DNA of 64,000 bases, from NCBI GenBank assembly GCA_907164885.2, contig OU015496.1, positions 163,288,850 through 163,352,849 on the forward strand, given 5' to 3'. Numbering within the stretch: position 1 is the first letter of the stretch; the number at the start of each line of letters is the position of its first letter. The position numbers and the translations under genes are program-made. The notes beneath the pieces were generated by a model that did not search any database, had not been told where the DNA came from, and was given only the letters and a program-made list of their open reading frames with translations. Source of the DNA: Dolomedes plantarius (lineage: Eukaryota > Arthropoda > Arachnida > Araneae > Dolomedidae). Shown one piece after another: positions 34,052 to 47,131 of the stretch.

Positions 34052-35990
34052 TTGCTTATGCCTTTAGATGCATAGGAAGAGGGAAAAATTGAGCAGAAAC
34101 ATTTTGTGCTGTGATGAACTTACCACCTCCCCCTAAGAAATTTTCTAGGCTAAATGAGGAAATTGGAAGAAGTCTGACTGTAGTCAGCAGTCGCTCAATG
34201 ATAAAAGCAGTGGAAGAAACTGTGGCCTCTACTAATTCAAGAGATCGTACATGTGCATTTGACGGCTCTTGGCAAAAGAGGGGGCACACATCTTTGAACT
34301 GTGTAGTGTCGGTTACTTCTCTTGAGACAGGTAAAGTCATCGACTTTGAATGTATTTCAAAGTATTGCTTTTATTGTAAAAGTAATGACAATGATACTGG
34401 TAATGACCATATCTGTCAAAAGTCATTTGATGGGTATAGTGGGGGAATGGAGGCTCATGGTGCTTTAGAAATTTTCAGACGCTCTGAAAGTTCAAGAAAT
34501 GTTCGTTACATTAACTACCTTGGGGACGGTGACACGAAAGCTTTTAAAACTGTTCAAGATGCCTGTGTATATGGTACCGCTGTTAAAATCAGTAAATTAG
34601 AATGCATCGGCCACGTTCAAAAAAGAATGGGGGCCAGACTACTTTCACTGAGAAATAATTTTAAAAACCAGAGACTTTCAGATGGTGGTCGAATTTCAGG
34701 CAAAGGACGCCTGACAGATAATGAAATTCAACTTCTACAAACATATTATGGACTCGCCATTCGTAGAAATGTTGATAAACCTGTTTCTGAAATGTGTAAA
34801 GCAGTATGGGCAATTTATTTCCACAAGTTATCAAGTGATGCTTTTCCTCAGCATGCTTTTCTTCAGCATATGTCCTTCTGGAGGAGACAGCTGGTGTGGC
34901 TACAATAAAGCTCTGGAAACAAATGAAGAATATAAACACAAGCATTCACTTCCAGTAGCTGTACTCACAGCAATCAAACCTGTTTTCAGAGCTTTAAGTG
35001 ATAAAACTATTCTTGAAAAGTGCTCCCATGGAAAAACCCAAAATCCAAATGAGAGCTGTAATAACTGCATATGGAAACGCCTACCAAAAACTGTTTTTGT
35101 TGGTATAAACACCTTAAAAGTAGGTGTTATGGATGCGGTGATATGTTTTAATGATGGTGCTCAAAGCAGATTGCATGTAATGCAAGAAATTGGAATTGTA
35201 CCTGGCAGATACATGGAGAAAGCACTGAAAGCTATCGACGATAAAAGAATTCAAGAGGCTGAACGCAACATTTCAAGCCTCTTCAAGAACTCTAAAAGCA
35301 AGAAAAAGTTATTAAAAAAGAAAATACAATAATCAGAATGTCTGAAACAAACAGAATATAGTGCAGGAAAATTTTAAGTCATAAAATATTTGTGTTCAGA
35401 ACAAAAATTAACTTTAATTGCTGTTTTCTCAAACCACAAATTTTCAACATTCAGGTGCACTTTTCTTAAAAAGTATGAAATATTTTTATGTAAAATTTTG
35501 TAGGATATTTTAGCAAGGTAAGTTCTTTATACTGAACCGAAAAGTTTGTAAGTAAATTGCTAGATATTTTTAAAATTAGCATTTATGTTGCCAAAAAAAT
35601 TGACATATATGAAAGCCTGAAAATATTATTTTTCTATTTTTAATTACAACATTAAACTCTGCAATTTTAGCTTCATTGTGTGATATACAGTATTTAAATT
35701 ATGCATGCAAAGTTTCAGATGAAAATATCTATTAAATTTTTCACAAAGTGCACAAAAAGACTCATATGTCAAATTTTTAAAAATTTTACCCATGTTTGAT
35801 TTTTATTGTATTTAAAATAAATTTAAAGTAGTACAGATAAATTTTCTTTATATATGTACTTGTATATATATGAATGTATTGTCTCTGGAGTTTCAAGTTT
35901 CTAACTTAAAAATTAAACTCTCCAGCTAGTTTGAAAGAAGGGCAAAATTTTTGTCCATATCAGTTGTCGAGGAGTTCCCTGTCCCCTTAA

Positions 35991-36221
35991 AGACAACTTT
36001 ATAAATTTTGAATTTTTTTTAAATCAGTAAACCTTGCAGCACTATAAGGGGAGATTTTGACCTCCGGAACTTTTTATACATGTGATGTCATTCATGATTT
36101 TTTTACTGCCAGTTTGACTTTTGTGCAGTTGGAGACTCTTTTGCTGCAGCGAAAGGAGCCAAAGCGTTCTTCAACCCCTACAGACTGTTGCGTGCCAGCA
36201 TGCCTAGAAAAGGGGGGGGGT
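35991..36221 (+). other. Gypsy A 3' end with polypurine tract
   Basis: No coding similarity. Ends in AGAAAAGGGGGGGGG, a polypurine tract abutting the LTR start. Confidence 0.65.
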
Positions 36222-36894
36222 TGTTGTGAAGGATCCTCAATTTGGACATTTTGGACTCCTTCCAACATCATAGCCATTTTGTTTTTCCAACACGATTACG
36301 GGTCATAAAACGGCCATATTGGAAAAAGGGGGTACTGCACCAATTTTCCAAGAAACATCGCACCCCCTGAATTCCTCAGGACGGGAGAAAGAAATTCCAG
36401 GAAATTCAACGGACATCCAATTTTCTTGGAAATAAGAGTATCACGTGGGTCAACCGTGGGGATGTCGGATCATCCTGTCCTGGAATAAAAAACTCGAAAA
36501 GGCAGTAAATTTACGTGAGAAACTGACCTGGGGAAGAGTCAAATCCAAAAAGGGGGGAAAATGAAACCCGAGTTCGGGAGAGAAACGAGAGGAACGGAGG
36601 CAGAGGGTAATAGTGATTGAGGTGGCGAGCTGCGAAGAAAGTCCGGTGAAAAGACGCCCCCGCAAAATTGAGATGTCCGTGTTCAACCTCCAGCGCCGAT
36701 CCTGCTGCCTCCTCTAATGAAGCGCCCCAACGACTCCATGCCATGCCCAGATGTTTCATGAAATCTCCCCAGGTTGGTCATTTCTTCTCTTTAAATAGTG
36801 CTGGTACCTTTTGAGAGATTACGATAAATATGACTTTATTTTACTCGACCCGTAATGGTTCAGCCGCAGGAAGCGGATATAGAATGCCCTAATT
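36222..36894 (+). repeat. Gypsy A 3' LTR
   Basis: Matches 13106-13580 at both ends and has about 180 bp extra (roughly 36612-36790). A CTTTAAATAG-like TATA candidate lies near 36790. Confidence 0.85.
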
Positions 36895-37082
36895 TTGTTA
36901 TAATATGTCTAATCAAGATCTTATATATAATATGTAAACTGACCTTTCTTGTAAAATATTGTATAATAAATGTTATTATTTTTATTTATAATCGCATAGT
37001 TCACTTTGGATTTCACCTCCCTAATTTTACACAACGCAAAGGAGTATCTCTGGTACCCCTCATAACAGTAATAGTGATGTAA
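36895..37082 (+). other. Gypsy C interior between gypsy A and the integrase remnant
   Basis: AT-rich, with no readable domain. Part of element C, which gypsy A interrupts. Confidence 0.4.
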
Positions 37083-37403
37083 ATTTCTACAGTAACAAGG
37101 AAAATAGCTAAAGAAAGGACAATTAATTATCACAATAGTAATAAGGTAAAATATGATGCACGTTTTGTAGAATTTAAATTTAATGTTGGAGATTTAGTAC
37201 TATATTCAGAATTCCATTACCCTAATACAAGAAAACTAAGTTCACACTATTCTGGACCTTGCACTATCTTAAAACAAATGTCAAAAGTTAACAATGAAAT
37301 TGATAGGCCAAATTTTCACCCCAAACAAAATTCTGAAATTGTCCATGCTTGCAAATTAAGGTATTATAATGTACCAGATAAAAAAAAATTATACCACGAA
37401 TAA
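37083..37403 (+). pseudogene. Gypsy C integrase C-terminal fragment
   Basis: About 106 open codons with the typical end of a gypsy integrase: FKFNVGDLVLYSEFHYPNTR, then HYSGPCTILKQMSKVNNEID and EIVHACKLRYYN, stop TAA at 37401. The catalytic core is absent. It is upstream of a polypurine tract and LTR in the same orientation, so it belongs to element C. Confidence 0.8.
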
Positions 37404-39207
37404 TGCAAATTATAGATCCAGTTTTCTCAATTTTTTTTTCTTCGATGTTTAACATCATTATCTTCTTTTAATTGATATAAATAATTATGTGTTGTCCTAA
37501 TAAACATAAAAATAAATTGAAAAAAAACCTACCTTACTTAAACTTTCTTTTTAAAATAATGTTATATGTGAATTTTTTTTGGATCTGAAATTAAACCCCG
37601 AATGTGACATTTCTACTTCTTTTATCTTTCGTAAATTCCCTACTTAAAAAATTCTGTTCTATCACCCCCTTCTAGCATCGATTTTTGGAAGTCATCCCAG
37701 TTGCCTGATAAAACTTCAAACTCACGACAAATTTTTCAGTCCCCAGAGGTGCTGAACAATATAACAAATGAAACTCTAAACGAAAACAGACTATGGGATG
37801 GCCACCTCTTTGTCCCCCCCAATTCCAAATTATACTTCCACAGGTATGATATTTGCACATTTTCCTATTTCTCCATCTTTGTACTATGCAAGATGTTTTT
37901 TAGCTGTCATATTCTATTGGGAGATTAACGGTTGGTCCACTGTATGGTCATTCTTTCCTCCTTATTAGTCTCTGTACATTAGGGAGAAAGATACCCACTT
38001 TTTACACAAACATAATCCCAACCCCTCGCTCCTTAGAGGTAGAATTAAGCAAGAATTTGAAACTAAGAGTTTGGGTGACACACATACAACAAGGTACCTT
38101 CAACACAAAATTTGGATATCCACGTAGAATTAAAATAAGTGTACACAAATGACTATTAAGTGAATAAGTTGAATATTAAGTGAAAATATTTTGACAATAA
38201 GTAAAAAATGTTAGAAGGAAAATGAATAGAATAAATAGTGAATATTAAATAGAGATTTTTTTTGGAATAAATAAATATTGTTGGAATAAAAATGAGTATA
38301 AAGAATAGTGAAATGAGAATAATAAGAAATATAAAGATATAAAAATAAGAATTGACATTGAAACTTTTTAACGTGATTGAGTTGTAAAAAAATATTCCGC
38401 AATTTTTATATGCCATTTATATAATATTGAAGAGTGATTTTTATTAGAAATGCGATTTTTATTATGTAGCTACATACCAAGATGCTATTTTTTTTATATA
38501 AAAGTCAATATAGTGTAATTTTATTGTGTATTCTGCGCTTGCGAAAAGATAAGGCACAGCAACTTCAAGGACTGTGATTTTTAGGGTAATTTCCTGGACG
38601 TAATGACTCTGACTCAGGTTGTGAAAGGACTACCAAGTTATGATGAAAATTTTTTTTGGACTCACTCCATAGTATGAAAGTTGAGACATGTTACTGAGTT
38701 TAAATTTTGAATTATTGTTATCAAGTTCTACTTTTATTACTTAATTTTTTTTGATATTCTAATTGTTGAAATTTATTATTTGTATTGATTGACTCGGGGT
38801 GGTAACATAAATAATTTCCAATGTAAATTTCAAGTAAATTCTTTTTGTAATTAAATTTTTTTTCCCTTAAGGTAAATTCAATTGATTTTCTTCTGAGATT
38901 TTGTTGTGTGGGGAAAGGCCGCCCTTCTCAACATTATTTCAAATTGATGATTATGTAGAATTTTAAAATTTAAGTTTATTTTTATTTCTTAAAGTGATTT
39001 TTTTCATGTTTTCAGAAAATTTGTCAATGATGTACTGTCATCTCGTCACGTAATATTTAAATTTTTATTTAAATTTAACTAGTACTGATAATTTCTTAAC
39101 ATAAGCTTTTCCAAATTTTTGTAACGCCCACTTTTTCTCACTCATCTGGGTGAGTCTGCCCTTCAATGCAGGCATTTTTGGTCAGCCTCTTCTCGGACGG
39201 GGGGGAA
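37404..39207 (+). other. Gypsy C 3' untranslated region
   Basis: About 1.8 kb of very AT-rich sequence without convincing coding similarity. It ends in a short polypurine run (ggacgggggggaat, about 39195-39208) at the LTR start. Confidence 0.5.
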
Positions 39208-41263
<2,056 letters not shown>

Positions 41264-41287
41264 TATATATATATATATATATATATA
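41264..41287. repeat. (TA)n between Tc1 b1 and pogo element
   Basis: TA repeat of about 24 bp that serves as the junction of two TA-targeting elements. Confidence 0.9.
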
Positions 41288-41293
41288 CAGTGA

Positions 41294-41365
41294 AACCCCG
41301 ATTTAACGTTATTCAAGGGACCATAAAAAATGACTTTATAAGCTGGAAAACGTTAAATCGGGGTT
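41294..41365. repeat. Perfect 17-bp hairpin at the pogo-like end
   Basis: AACCCCGATTTAACGTT (41294-41310) and its exact reverse complement (41349-41365), separated by 38 bp, just inside the element terminus. Confidence 0.85.
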
Positions 41366-41939
41366 AAGAGCAAAACCAAAAGACTGGGCATAAAATAACG
41401 ACTAATTTGGTTTACATACCTTTAATTTCTTCATTTACAATGATTTAAACATCAGTTTTCTAAATTATGCTTTAAAAAAATAGGTAATTTTTCTTTGCGT
41501 CCTGCGTTTAGAAGCTACATAACAAATCGGATTCTTGACGTACATAATTGTTTGTTAAGTTTTTCTCTCGGCCTCACCATTTGATAAGAAAGTTTTCGTT
41601 GTTTTTAAAGCGTGAGTGGCTTCTGTCGGAGAAAGAATTCTACGTTCCTCATCATTATCCGAACTATCCGATTCTGAGTCTATTAAATCACTTAGAATCA
41701 GAGTCTCTGATGTCACGACGTTTGAATCGCAAGCTAGATAATCCTCGAGATCTATATCTGAGCAAGATAAGAACCCACCAGTTTTATTAGAATCTTAATT
41801 TTCTCTGTCCTCGTAGTCATTTCATAACCTCTGTCCTAGGGAAAACCATATTTTGCAAAAGAACTTAACGCGCACTTTCCCCCCCCACTCTTTCCCATGT
41901 TGAAAAAATCATATGAACAGCTTATATTACGTTTATATG

Positions 41940-43213
41940 CACTCATGGACAAAAAAATTAGCTCACCAAGAAATAATTGCGGGATCATAACGACACTTGC
42001 AATGAAGGAACATGTCGGAGAGATATGCAAATGATTAGAAATGCAGCGTGATTGCGCATTACGTATAGCCGGTAGAGGGCGTTGAACATCGCACTCTGTG
42101 GAGTAAAAAACAGGTAACCAAAGCTTGTTTGAGTGTGCTTAATCATTTACAAAGGAATAGCTGAGATAGTCATGCCATTGCGCCGTGTTCGAAGACAATA
42201 TAAGCAGTTGTCGCAGTTTGAGAGGGGGAGAATCGTCGGGATGATGGAAGATGGGTAGTCAGCTAGGCGAGTAGCTCGTCAATTAGGCCGCTCTGATTGT
42301 GTTGTGAGGAGGTGTTGGGACCAGTGGACCCGAGAGATGTCATGTACACGAAGACCAGGCTCAGGACGTCCTCGACAAACCAGTCGTCGAGAAGACCGCC
42401 ACATCGTAAGAAATGCACGCGTACAGCCAACTGCTACATCGGCCGTTTGGAGTTTTGCCGCGCACGAGGAAACTGGACTGCAGCGGAATGGAACCAGGTC
42501 GTCTTTAGCGACGAATCCAGATTCAATCTCGGCAGTGATGACAATCGTGTTCGTGTGTGGAGAGCCCGTGGTGAACGCTTCAATCCTACCTTTGCTGTAC
42601 AGCGACACATCGCTCCCACAGCTGGTGTGATGGTATGGGGTGCCATTGCCTACAATACACGGTCACCCCTAGTATTGTTCCGTGGCACCATGACAGCCCA
42701 GCGGTATGTTCATGAAATCCTGCAACCACATGTGTTGCCACTCATGCAACGGCTCCCAGGAGCCATTTTTCAACAAGACAATGCTCGGCCTCATACGGCA
42801 AGGGTGTCACAAGACTATCTCCGCACTGTTACTACCCTTCCTTGGCCTGCCCGATCCCCAGATTTGTCTCCAATCGAGCATATCTGGGATCATTTGGGAC
42901 GACGAGTTGGGCATCCCACGAGTTTGAACGAACTAGAGGCAAGGTTACAGCAAATATGGAACGAAATGTCTCAAGACATCATACAGAACTTGTATGACTC
43001 AATGCCCGATCGTATCGCATCGTGCATTCGCGCTAGAGGGGGTCCAAATGAGTATTAACTCCTCCGTTCTTTTGCCTTTTTCTCTAAAATAAATTATCCT
43101 TTTTCTTTGATATTCTTATCATTTACTTATATCAAAGTAGTCATTACGTATGTAAAATTTCGTTTCATTTTCACGACTCCTTCTTGGTGCGCTAATTTTT
43201 TTGTCCATGAGTG
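41940..43213 (+). mobile_element. Tc1-like element, copy b2
   Basis: Same ends as b1 (CACTCATGGAC ... GTCCATGAGTG), plus orientation, inserted in the pogo-like transposase. A TA follows the right end; the left flank is now TG. It is shorter than b1 because of an internal deletion of about 139 bp. Confidence 0.95.
42172..43058 (+). pseudogene. Tc1-like transposase (b2), nonsense and deletion
   Basis: The ATG at 42172 corresponds to b1. The same TAG is present at codon 29 (42256-42258). About 139 bp is missing at 42445, where 'atcggcc' joins 'gtttggag', which shifts the frame. Catalytic blocks FSDESRF, QQDNARPHTA and SPIEHIWDHLG remain. Inactive. Confidence 0.9.
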
Positions 43214-44240
43214 TATTTTTTCTTGCCTCCAGATTCTATACTAAGAAGAGATTTTTTCGAAAGTTTGTTTCTTTAGTTTACCTTGAACGATATTATGATC
43301 CCCAGAATCACAAGGTTAAAATTTACTTGTACAATTTGCAGGGAAAAATTCCATTCGCAAATTTTGTAACTTTAAATGTACAACATGGGTTGTTGTACAT
43401 GGATCAACAAAACAAAATCTTACGTTTCTGTAAGCGCATTTGTCTGTCCAATTTGCGAAGAAAATTTTCAAAAATTGTTCTTGTCATCCAATATTCAGAG
43501 TTTGAGACATATTCAGAAGAAAAGCTATTTATATTGTTGAAACACATTGATTTTTTTTCGGACTTTCTATCAGCTAATGATGTTATCTTTTCACCCCAGT
43601 CTGAATTCGTGCATAGCAATACAGTCAATCGTAGTTTGATTGTTTCCAACCCTAGCTGTTTTCACACCTTTACTACAAAAGTGTTATTAGGAAGAAGATT
43701 CTAGAACAATTCTGTCTCGTCAGCATTGAAAATGTCTTTACTAGAATGTTCTTGAATCAAAGACGGCAATGTGTTCTTCCACTCTTGGATAGTCTCAGAA
43801 TGGACTCCAGCAAACTCGTCACAAATAGACTTGTAGGATAAATTGTGCCTCTTTTAAAGCGGTCTATCCAACCACTTGAAGCTGTGAATAACTTTAAATC
43901 CCAGTTTCTATTCCTTTCTCTCTGAATATGAGGTCATTTATAGGAATGTTTGTTTCACGAACTTCGTTGAACCATTGAAAAAAGAAATTTTCCAATTACA
44001 CAAATAATGATGATTTAATTTTTTTAGCCAGTTTTCCCATTTCTCTAAATGTTGCTCCATTAATTTTGCTTGCTTTGAAATTGTTTCATAGTTGAATATA
44101 TAGAATTCCAATCAAATTAGCAAAATCAGCTTTACCGCCATTGTAATCTTTGACTTTCCTGATGATTTCCCCTTTTTCCAACAAAGAAAATCGCTTTCTT
44201 TTTGACGTCATATTATTACCGTCTAAAGATATCCCTCATA

Positions 44241-44389
44241 AACTTTTCTCTCTAGCAAACGATGCAAAATTGACTCAAAATAGATGGTATCCTGAAAACG
44301 ACTATTTTAGAGGGACCAGGATGCTAAATTCTCAAAAGCACACATTTTTGCTATTTTCACGATTTAAACATTCTATGAAGCTTTAAAAA
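44241..44389. other. Unassigned junction
   Basis: AT-rich sequence between the pogo-like remnant and the gypsy D LTR remnant; no end could be fixed. Confidence 0.3.
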
Positions 44390-44743
44390 TTAAACAACGC
44401 AAACCACTTGATTCAGCGATAATTGCTTTGTCAGAAATTCTAAGTCTAATGCGGAGGCACTTGTCGTTAGACATTCAACTTTCGTTATTCCCGGCTATTT
44501 TTTCTGGACACTTTATTACGGGAGCATCATTTAGATAAAACAGCATTGCGTTCCCCTTTAGGGAGTTTATACGTCATTTAATATGACTATAAACAGAAAA
44601 CAGATGTTTCGAAAATTGTCCTGAAGTTTCTTGGAGTGTCCTTTAGAATTTCTTCTTGAAACTTGACCACACTAAGGAGAGAGTTCCTTTTCTTTTACGT
44701 AAATTAAACTTTAATAAATTTCATAAGTGAGTACTCATGAACA
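44390..44743 (-). repeat. Gypsy D 3' LTR remnant
   Basis: On the minus strand, a polypurine tract GAGGGGGGA (44744-44752) is followed by TGTTCATGAGTACTC, a typical LTR start. The far end is not defined; no second copy in the window confirms it. Confidence 0.5.
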
Positions 44744-44752
44744 TCCCCCCTC
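44744..44752 (-). other. Gypsy D polypurine tract
   Basis: GAGGGGGGA directly upstream of the putative LTR start on the minus strand. Confidence 0.55.
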
Positions 44753-45164
44753 GTGAGAGCAACCCTCTTGGCTAACGGCCGTCCCCCGAGCAGGTGACTC
44801 GAGAAATTGACACCAAAAATGACTTCGAAAATAAAATATTAGGAATTCAAATGACATGTTATACATATTATGAACCAATATACACTTATCCAATGAATAT
44901 TTAATCACAATACAAATTTCAAATATTGAAATACTACTATCAACAATGCAAATACGGATACAAAAATTTAAAAGAATAACTAGAAGATAAATTTACAGTT
45001 GTATTATTCATGATTGTAAATATACTATGCAACAAAAAACACTTTGGAAGGAAATAACAATACGATAACTGATTTTAAATATTACACACAACCATGCACT
45101 GCATGAACATGAAAATAATGGAAATTTAAAATTGAAAAATGGCGGAACCATTTAAAAATCACAA

Positions 45165-45560
45165 ATGGTCACGGGCAATCGAGACAATGCATCTGTATTC
45201 CCATATTTTTTACCATTGCGGTAGGAAACTGTTACGTTATAACGTTGTAGAGCAAGTGCACATCGAGCTACCTTGGGACCTTACGGCAGGGAGCTAGCCA
45301 AGTAGGTCAAAGGGTTATGGTCTGATATGACTTGGATTTCAGCACCATAAATCCAGGTGTCTAACTTCTTCAATGCTGATATTACTGCAAAGGCTTCTCG
45401 CTTTATTGTTGACCATTTCACCTGAGTCGGCGTAAACTTTTTACTGAAGAATGCAATGGGTTTTTCGATACCTTTTGGCCATTATTCGCAAGACAAGTAC
45501 CCAACTTTTTTAGCTGTATTCAGATAAGGGCATATAAGACGAATTACTACATTTTCAGGA
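45165..45560 (-). pseudogene. Gypsy D RT/RNase H fragment
   Basis: The minus-strand translation reads KPIAFFSKKFTPTQVKWSTI, then REAFAVISALKKLDTWIYGA, ISDHNPLTYLASSLP and YNVTVSYRNGKKYGNTDALS, the RNase H region of a Ty3/gypsy element. Stops are present and integrase is absent. 44753-45164 between it and the polypurine tract is unreadable AT-rich sequence. Confidence 0.8.
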
Positions 45561-45698
45561 TGGCTTTCAGCTTCATCCCTTGATTTATTTTTTCCAAGAT
45601 ATGGAAAAGCATTGCACAAAACTTCGAGTTTACATCAATTAGCATACAAATGTTTTACCAAATTTGTCGGGTTTATTCGGCATATACTGTAACAGTAT

Positions 45699-45700
45699 AA

Positions 45701-45749
<49 letters not shown>

Positions 45750-45763
45750 TATATATATATACA
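45699..45763. repeat. (TA)n/(CA)n microsatellite
   Basis: TA repeat with an embedded CA tract, directly before Tc1 copy c1. Confidence 0.95.
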
Positions 45764-46719
45764 CACTGCTGGCCACCCAAATTGCAACACCAAGAAAGAC
45801 AAGAGATATCACAACAAAATTTATTTTGTAGATAACATGTTGACCAAGTATCAAATGATTAAATTTATAGACTTCTGTGAAGTGTGGTTCCTGCCAAAAT
45901 TAGTAGCCAGAGTAGCCGCCATTGTTGGAGATCACCGCTGCCAGACGCCTCGGCATTGATTCAAAGAGACTTTGGATGAGTTCTTGGGGTACAGCAGACC
46001 AAGCAGCTTCCACACGTTGCCAAAGTTGATCTGCTGTGGCAGCTGGGGATGGAAGCTGGGTCAATCGTAGAGCAACCATGGACCACGTGTTTTCTATCGG
46101 CGAAAGATCCGGAGAGCGAGGCGGCCAGGAAAGCAATACAATCTGGCGATTGATGAAGAACCGTTGGACAATGCGTGCCACATGTGGTCGCGCATTATCC
46201 TGTTGAAATATGGCTGTGGGCAAGCCCTGAAGGTAAGGAAGGACAACTGGCTCCAACACCTCGGAGATGTAGCGCTGGCTGTTTAAAGTACCGGCAATGC
46301 GTACTAGAGGTGTGCGAGAGTGATATCCAATACCGCCCTATACCATAATACCCGGTGCAGGACCAGTGTGGCGGTGCATAACGCAGCTGTTCAGCATCCT
46401 CTCTTCACAGTGTCTCCAGAATCGAATGCGACCATCGTGGCGTTACAGACAGAAGCGTGACTCGTCAGTAAAGACAATTTCATTCCATTCTGCCGTCCAC
46501 ATCCTTCTGTCATCGCACCATTGGCGGCGGAGACGTCTGTGGTTCTGCGTCAAGGGTAGACAAAGCAATGGACGTCTTGCGGACAGACCACTCTGCTGTA
46601 AACGGCATCGTACGCGCAGACACTGGATGATGCGTTACAGACTGCATGTGCAGTGCTATGGTTCGTGATGTGACTGAGCGATCCGTCACTGCCATGCGCT
46701 CAATTTGCCTTTCATCACG
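45764..46719 (-). pseudogene. Tc1-like element, copy c1, 5'-truncated
   Basis: The left end CACTGCTGGCCACCCAAATT matches copy c2 (54823-56232). The minus-strand transposase is readable from 46695 to 45900: VTSRTIALHMQSVTHHPVSA, the FTDESRF region, QQDNARPHVARIVQRF, SPDLSPIENTWSM. It is broken by small deletions and cut off near 46719, so the N-terminal DNA-binding domain is lost. Confidence 0.9.
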
Positions 46720-46774
46720 ATGTTCTTTTTATGCAATGTTCTTTTTATGCAATTTAAGATGTTCTTTTTATGCA
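46720..46774. repeat. Three copies of a 16-bp repeat
   Basis: ATGTTCTTTTTATGCA at 46720-46735, 46736-46751 and 46759-46774, at the exact point where Tc1 c1 is truncated. Confidence 0.9.
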
Positions 46775-47027
46775 ATAAGATATGGATAGCAAATTTGTTC
46801 TCATATGCTGTCAAAAGGGGCTAAATTTTTATATTAGTGGAAATTTCAAATAAAAACTTCGACAATAAATGCTTTATTTATAAGTTGGACCATATAAAAT
46901 CTGCGGTTATTGTATCAGTATCTTTAAATGAAATATTTTCAAACAGAAATACTGAGATTTGATGAGATGAATTTCTGTAATTATATTTAATAATTATTAA
47001 CTATTAAATATATAATTAATAATACAT

Positions 47028-47064
<37 letters not shown>

Positions 47065-47131
47065 AATATCAATTATTATATATTTATTAATTTTTATTAT
47101 TATATGTAATTATATTTTTGTTATTTTTTTT
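46775..47131. other. Unassigned AT-rich sequence
   Basis: Very AT-rich, with a TA microsatellite at about 47031-47060. Possibly 5' sequence of the piggyBac derivative; its last bases (ttttttttag) look like a splice acceptor. Confidence 0.4.

Larger units (their letters stand above)
27835..35332 (+). pseudogene. Kolobok/Mutator-like transposase, split by a BEL element
   Basis: Starts at an ATG (27835, MGRPRKFGKRKF), with a CKYCNQEDCHYKARGK cysteine motif, and stops by frameshift near 28105. The BEL insertion (28226-34051) splits the frame, which resumes at 34052 and runs to 34908: ACAFDGSWQKRG with a first acidic residue, CFYCKSND...C cysteines, YLGDGDTKAF with a second, CIGHVQKRMGARL with a conserved His. 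After a shift near 34885 it continues to 35332 with YKHKHSLPVAV, HGKTQNPNESCNNCIWKRLP and FVGINTLKVGVMDAVICFND. I recall these blocks from widespread arthropod proteins annotated as Mutator-like. Two shifts plus the insertion make it inactive. Confidence 0.75.
27378..35986 (+). mobile_element. Kolobok-like DNA transposon with TTAA target duplication
   Basis: TTAA at 27374-27377 is followed by GGGGACAGGGTACTAAAATA. The right end in reverse complement is GGGGACAGGGAACTCCTCGA, followed by TTAA (35987-35990). Without the BEL insert the element is about 2.8 kb. TTAA duplications are used by Kolobok and piggyBac; the transposase is not piggyBac-like, so Kolobok is favoured. It sits in the 3' part of gypsy A. 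Flanking non-coding parts are 27378-27834 and 35333-35986, both AT-rich without other genes. Confidence 0.75.
41288..44240 (-). pseudogene. pogo/Tigger-like element and transposase, split by Tc1 b2
   Basis: The 3' end CAGTGAAACCCCGATTTAAC follows a TA, a pogo/Tigger-type terminus. Reading leftward on the minus strand from about 44210 there is a CENP-B-like helix-turn-helix (KRKRFSLLEKGEIIRKV), a second DNA-binding part (ASSGWIDRFKRG, about 43860), a DDE core stretch (43404-43649: LTVLLCTNSD, FLRKLDRQMRLQKRKILF), then, beyond the Tc1 b2 insertion, a C-terminal tail (TEATHALKTTKTFLSNGE, about 41570-41620). Frames are broken many times. No 5' terminal repeat was found. Confidence 0.75.

Noticed and set aside
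36057..36308. 83-codon open frame
   Set aside because: Crosses the gypsy A polypurine tract and LTR start; no domain.
13102..36898. TAAT as the target duplication of gypsy A
   Set aside because: TAAT also follows ATGCCC in the 5' LTR, so it may be LTR sequence; not decisive.
43201..43704. 167-codon plus-strand open frame
   Set aside because: It is antisense to the pogo-like DDE core on the minus strand, whose motifs are recognisable.
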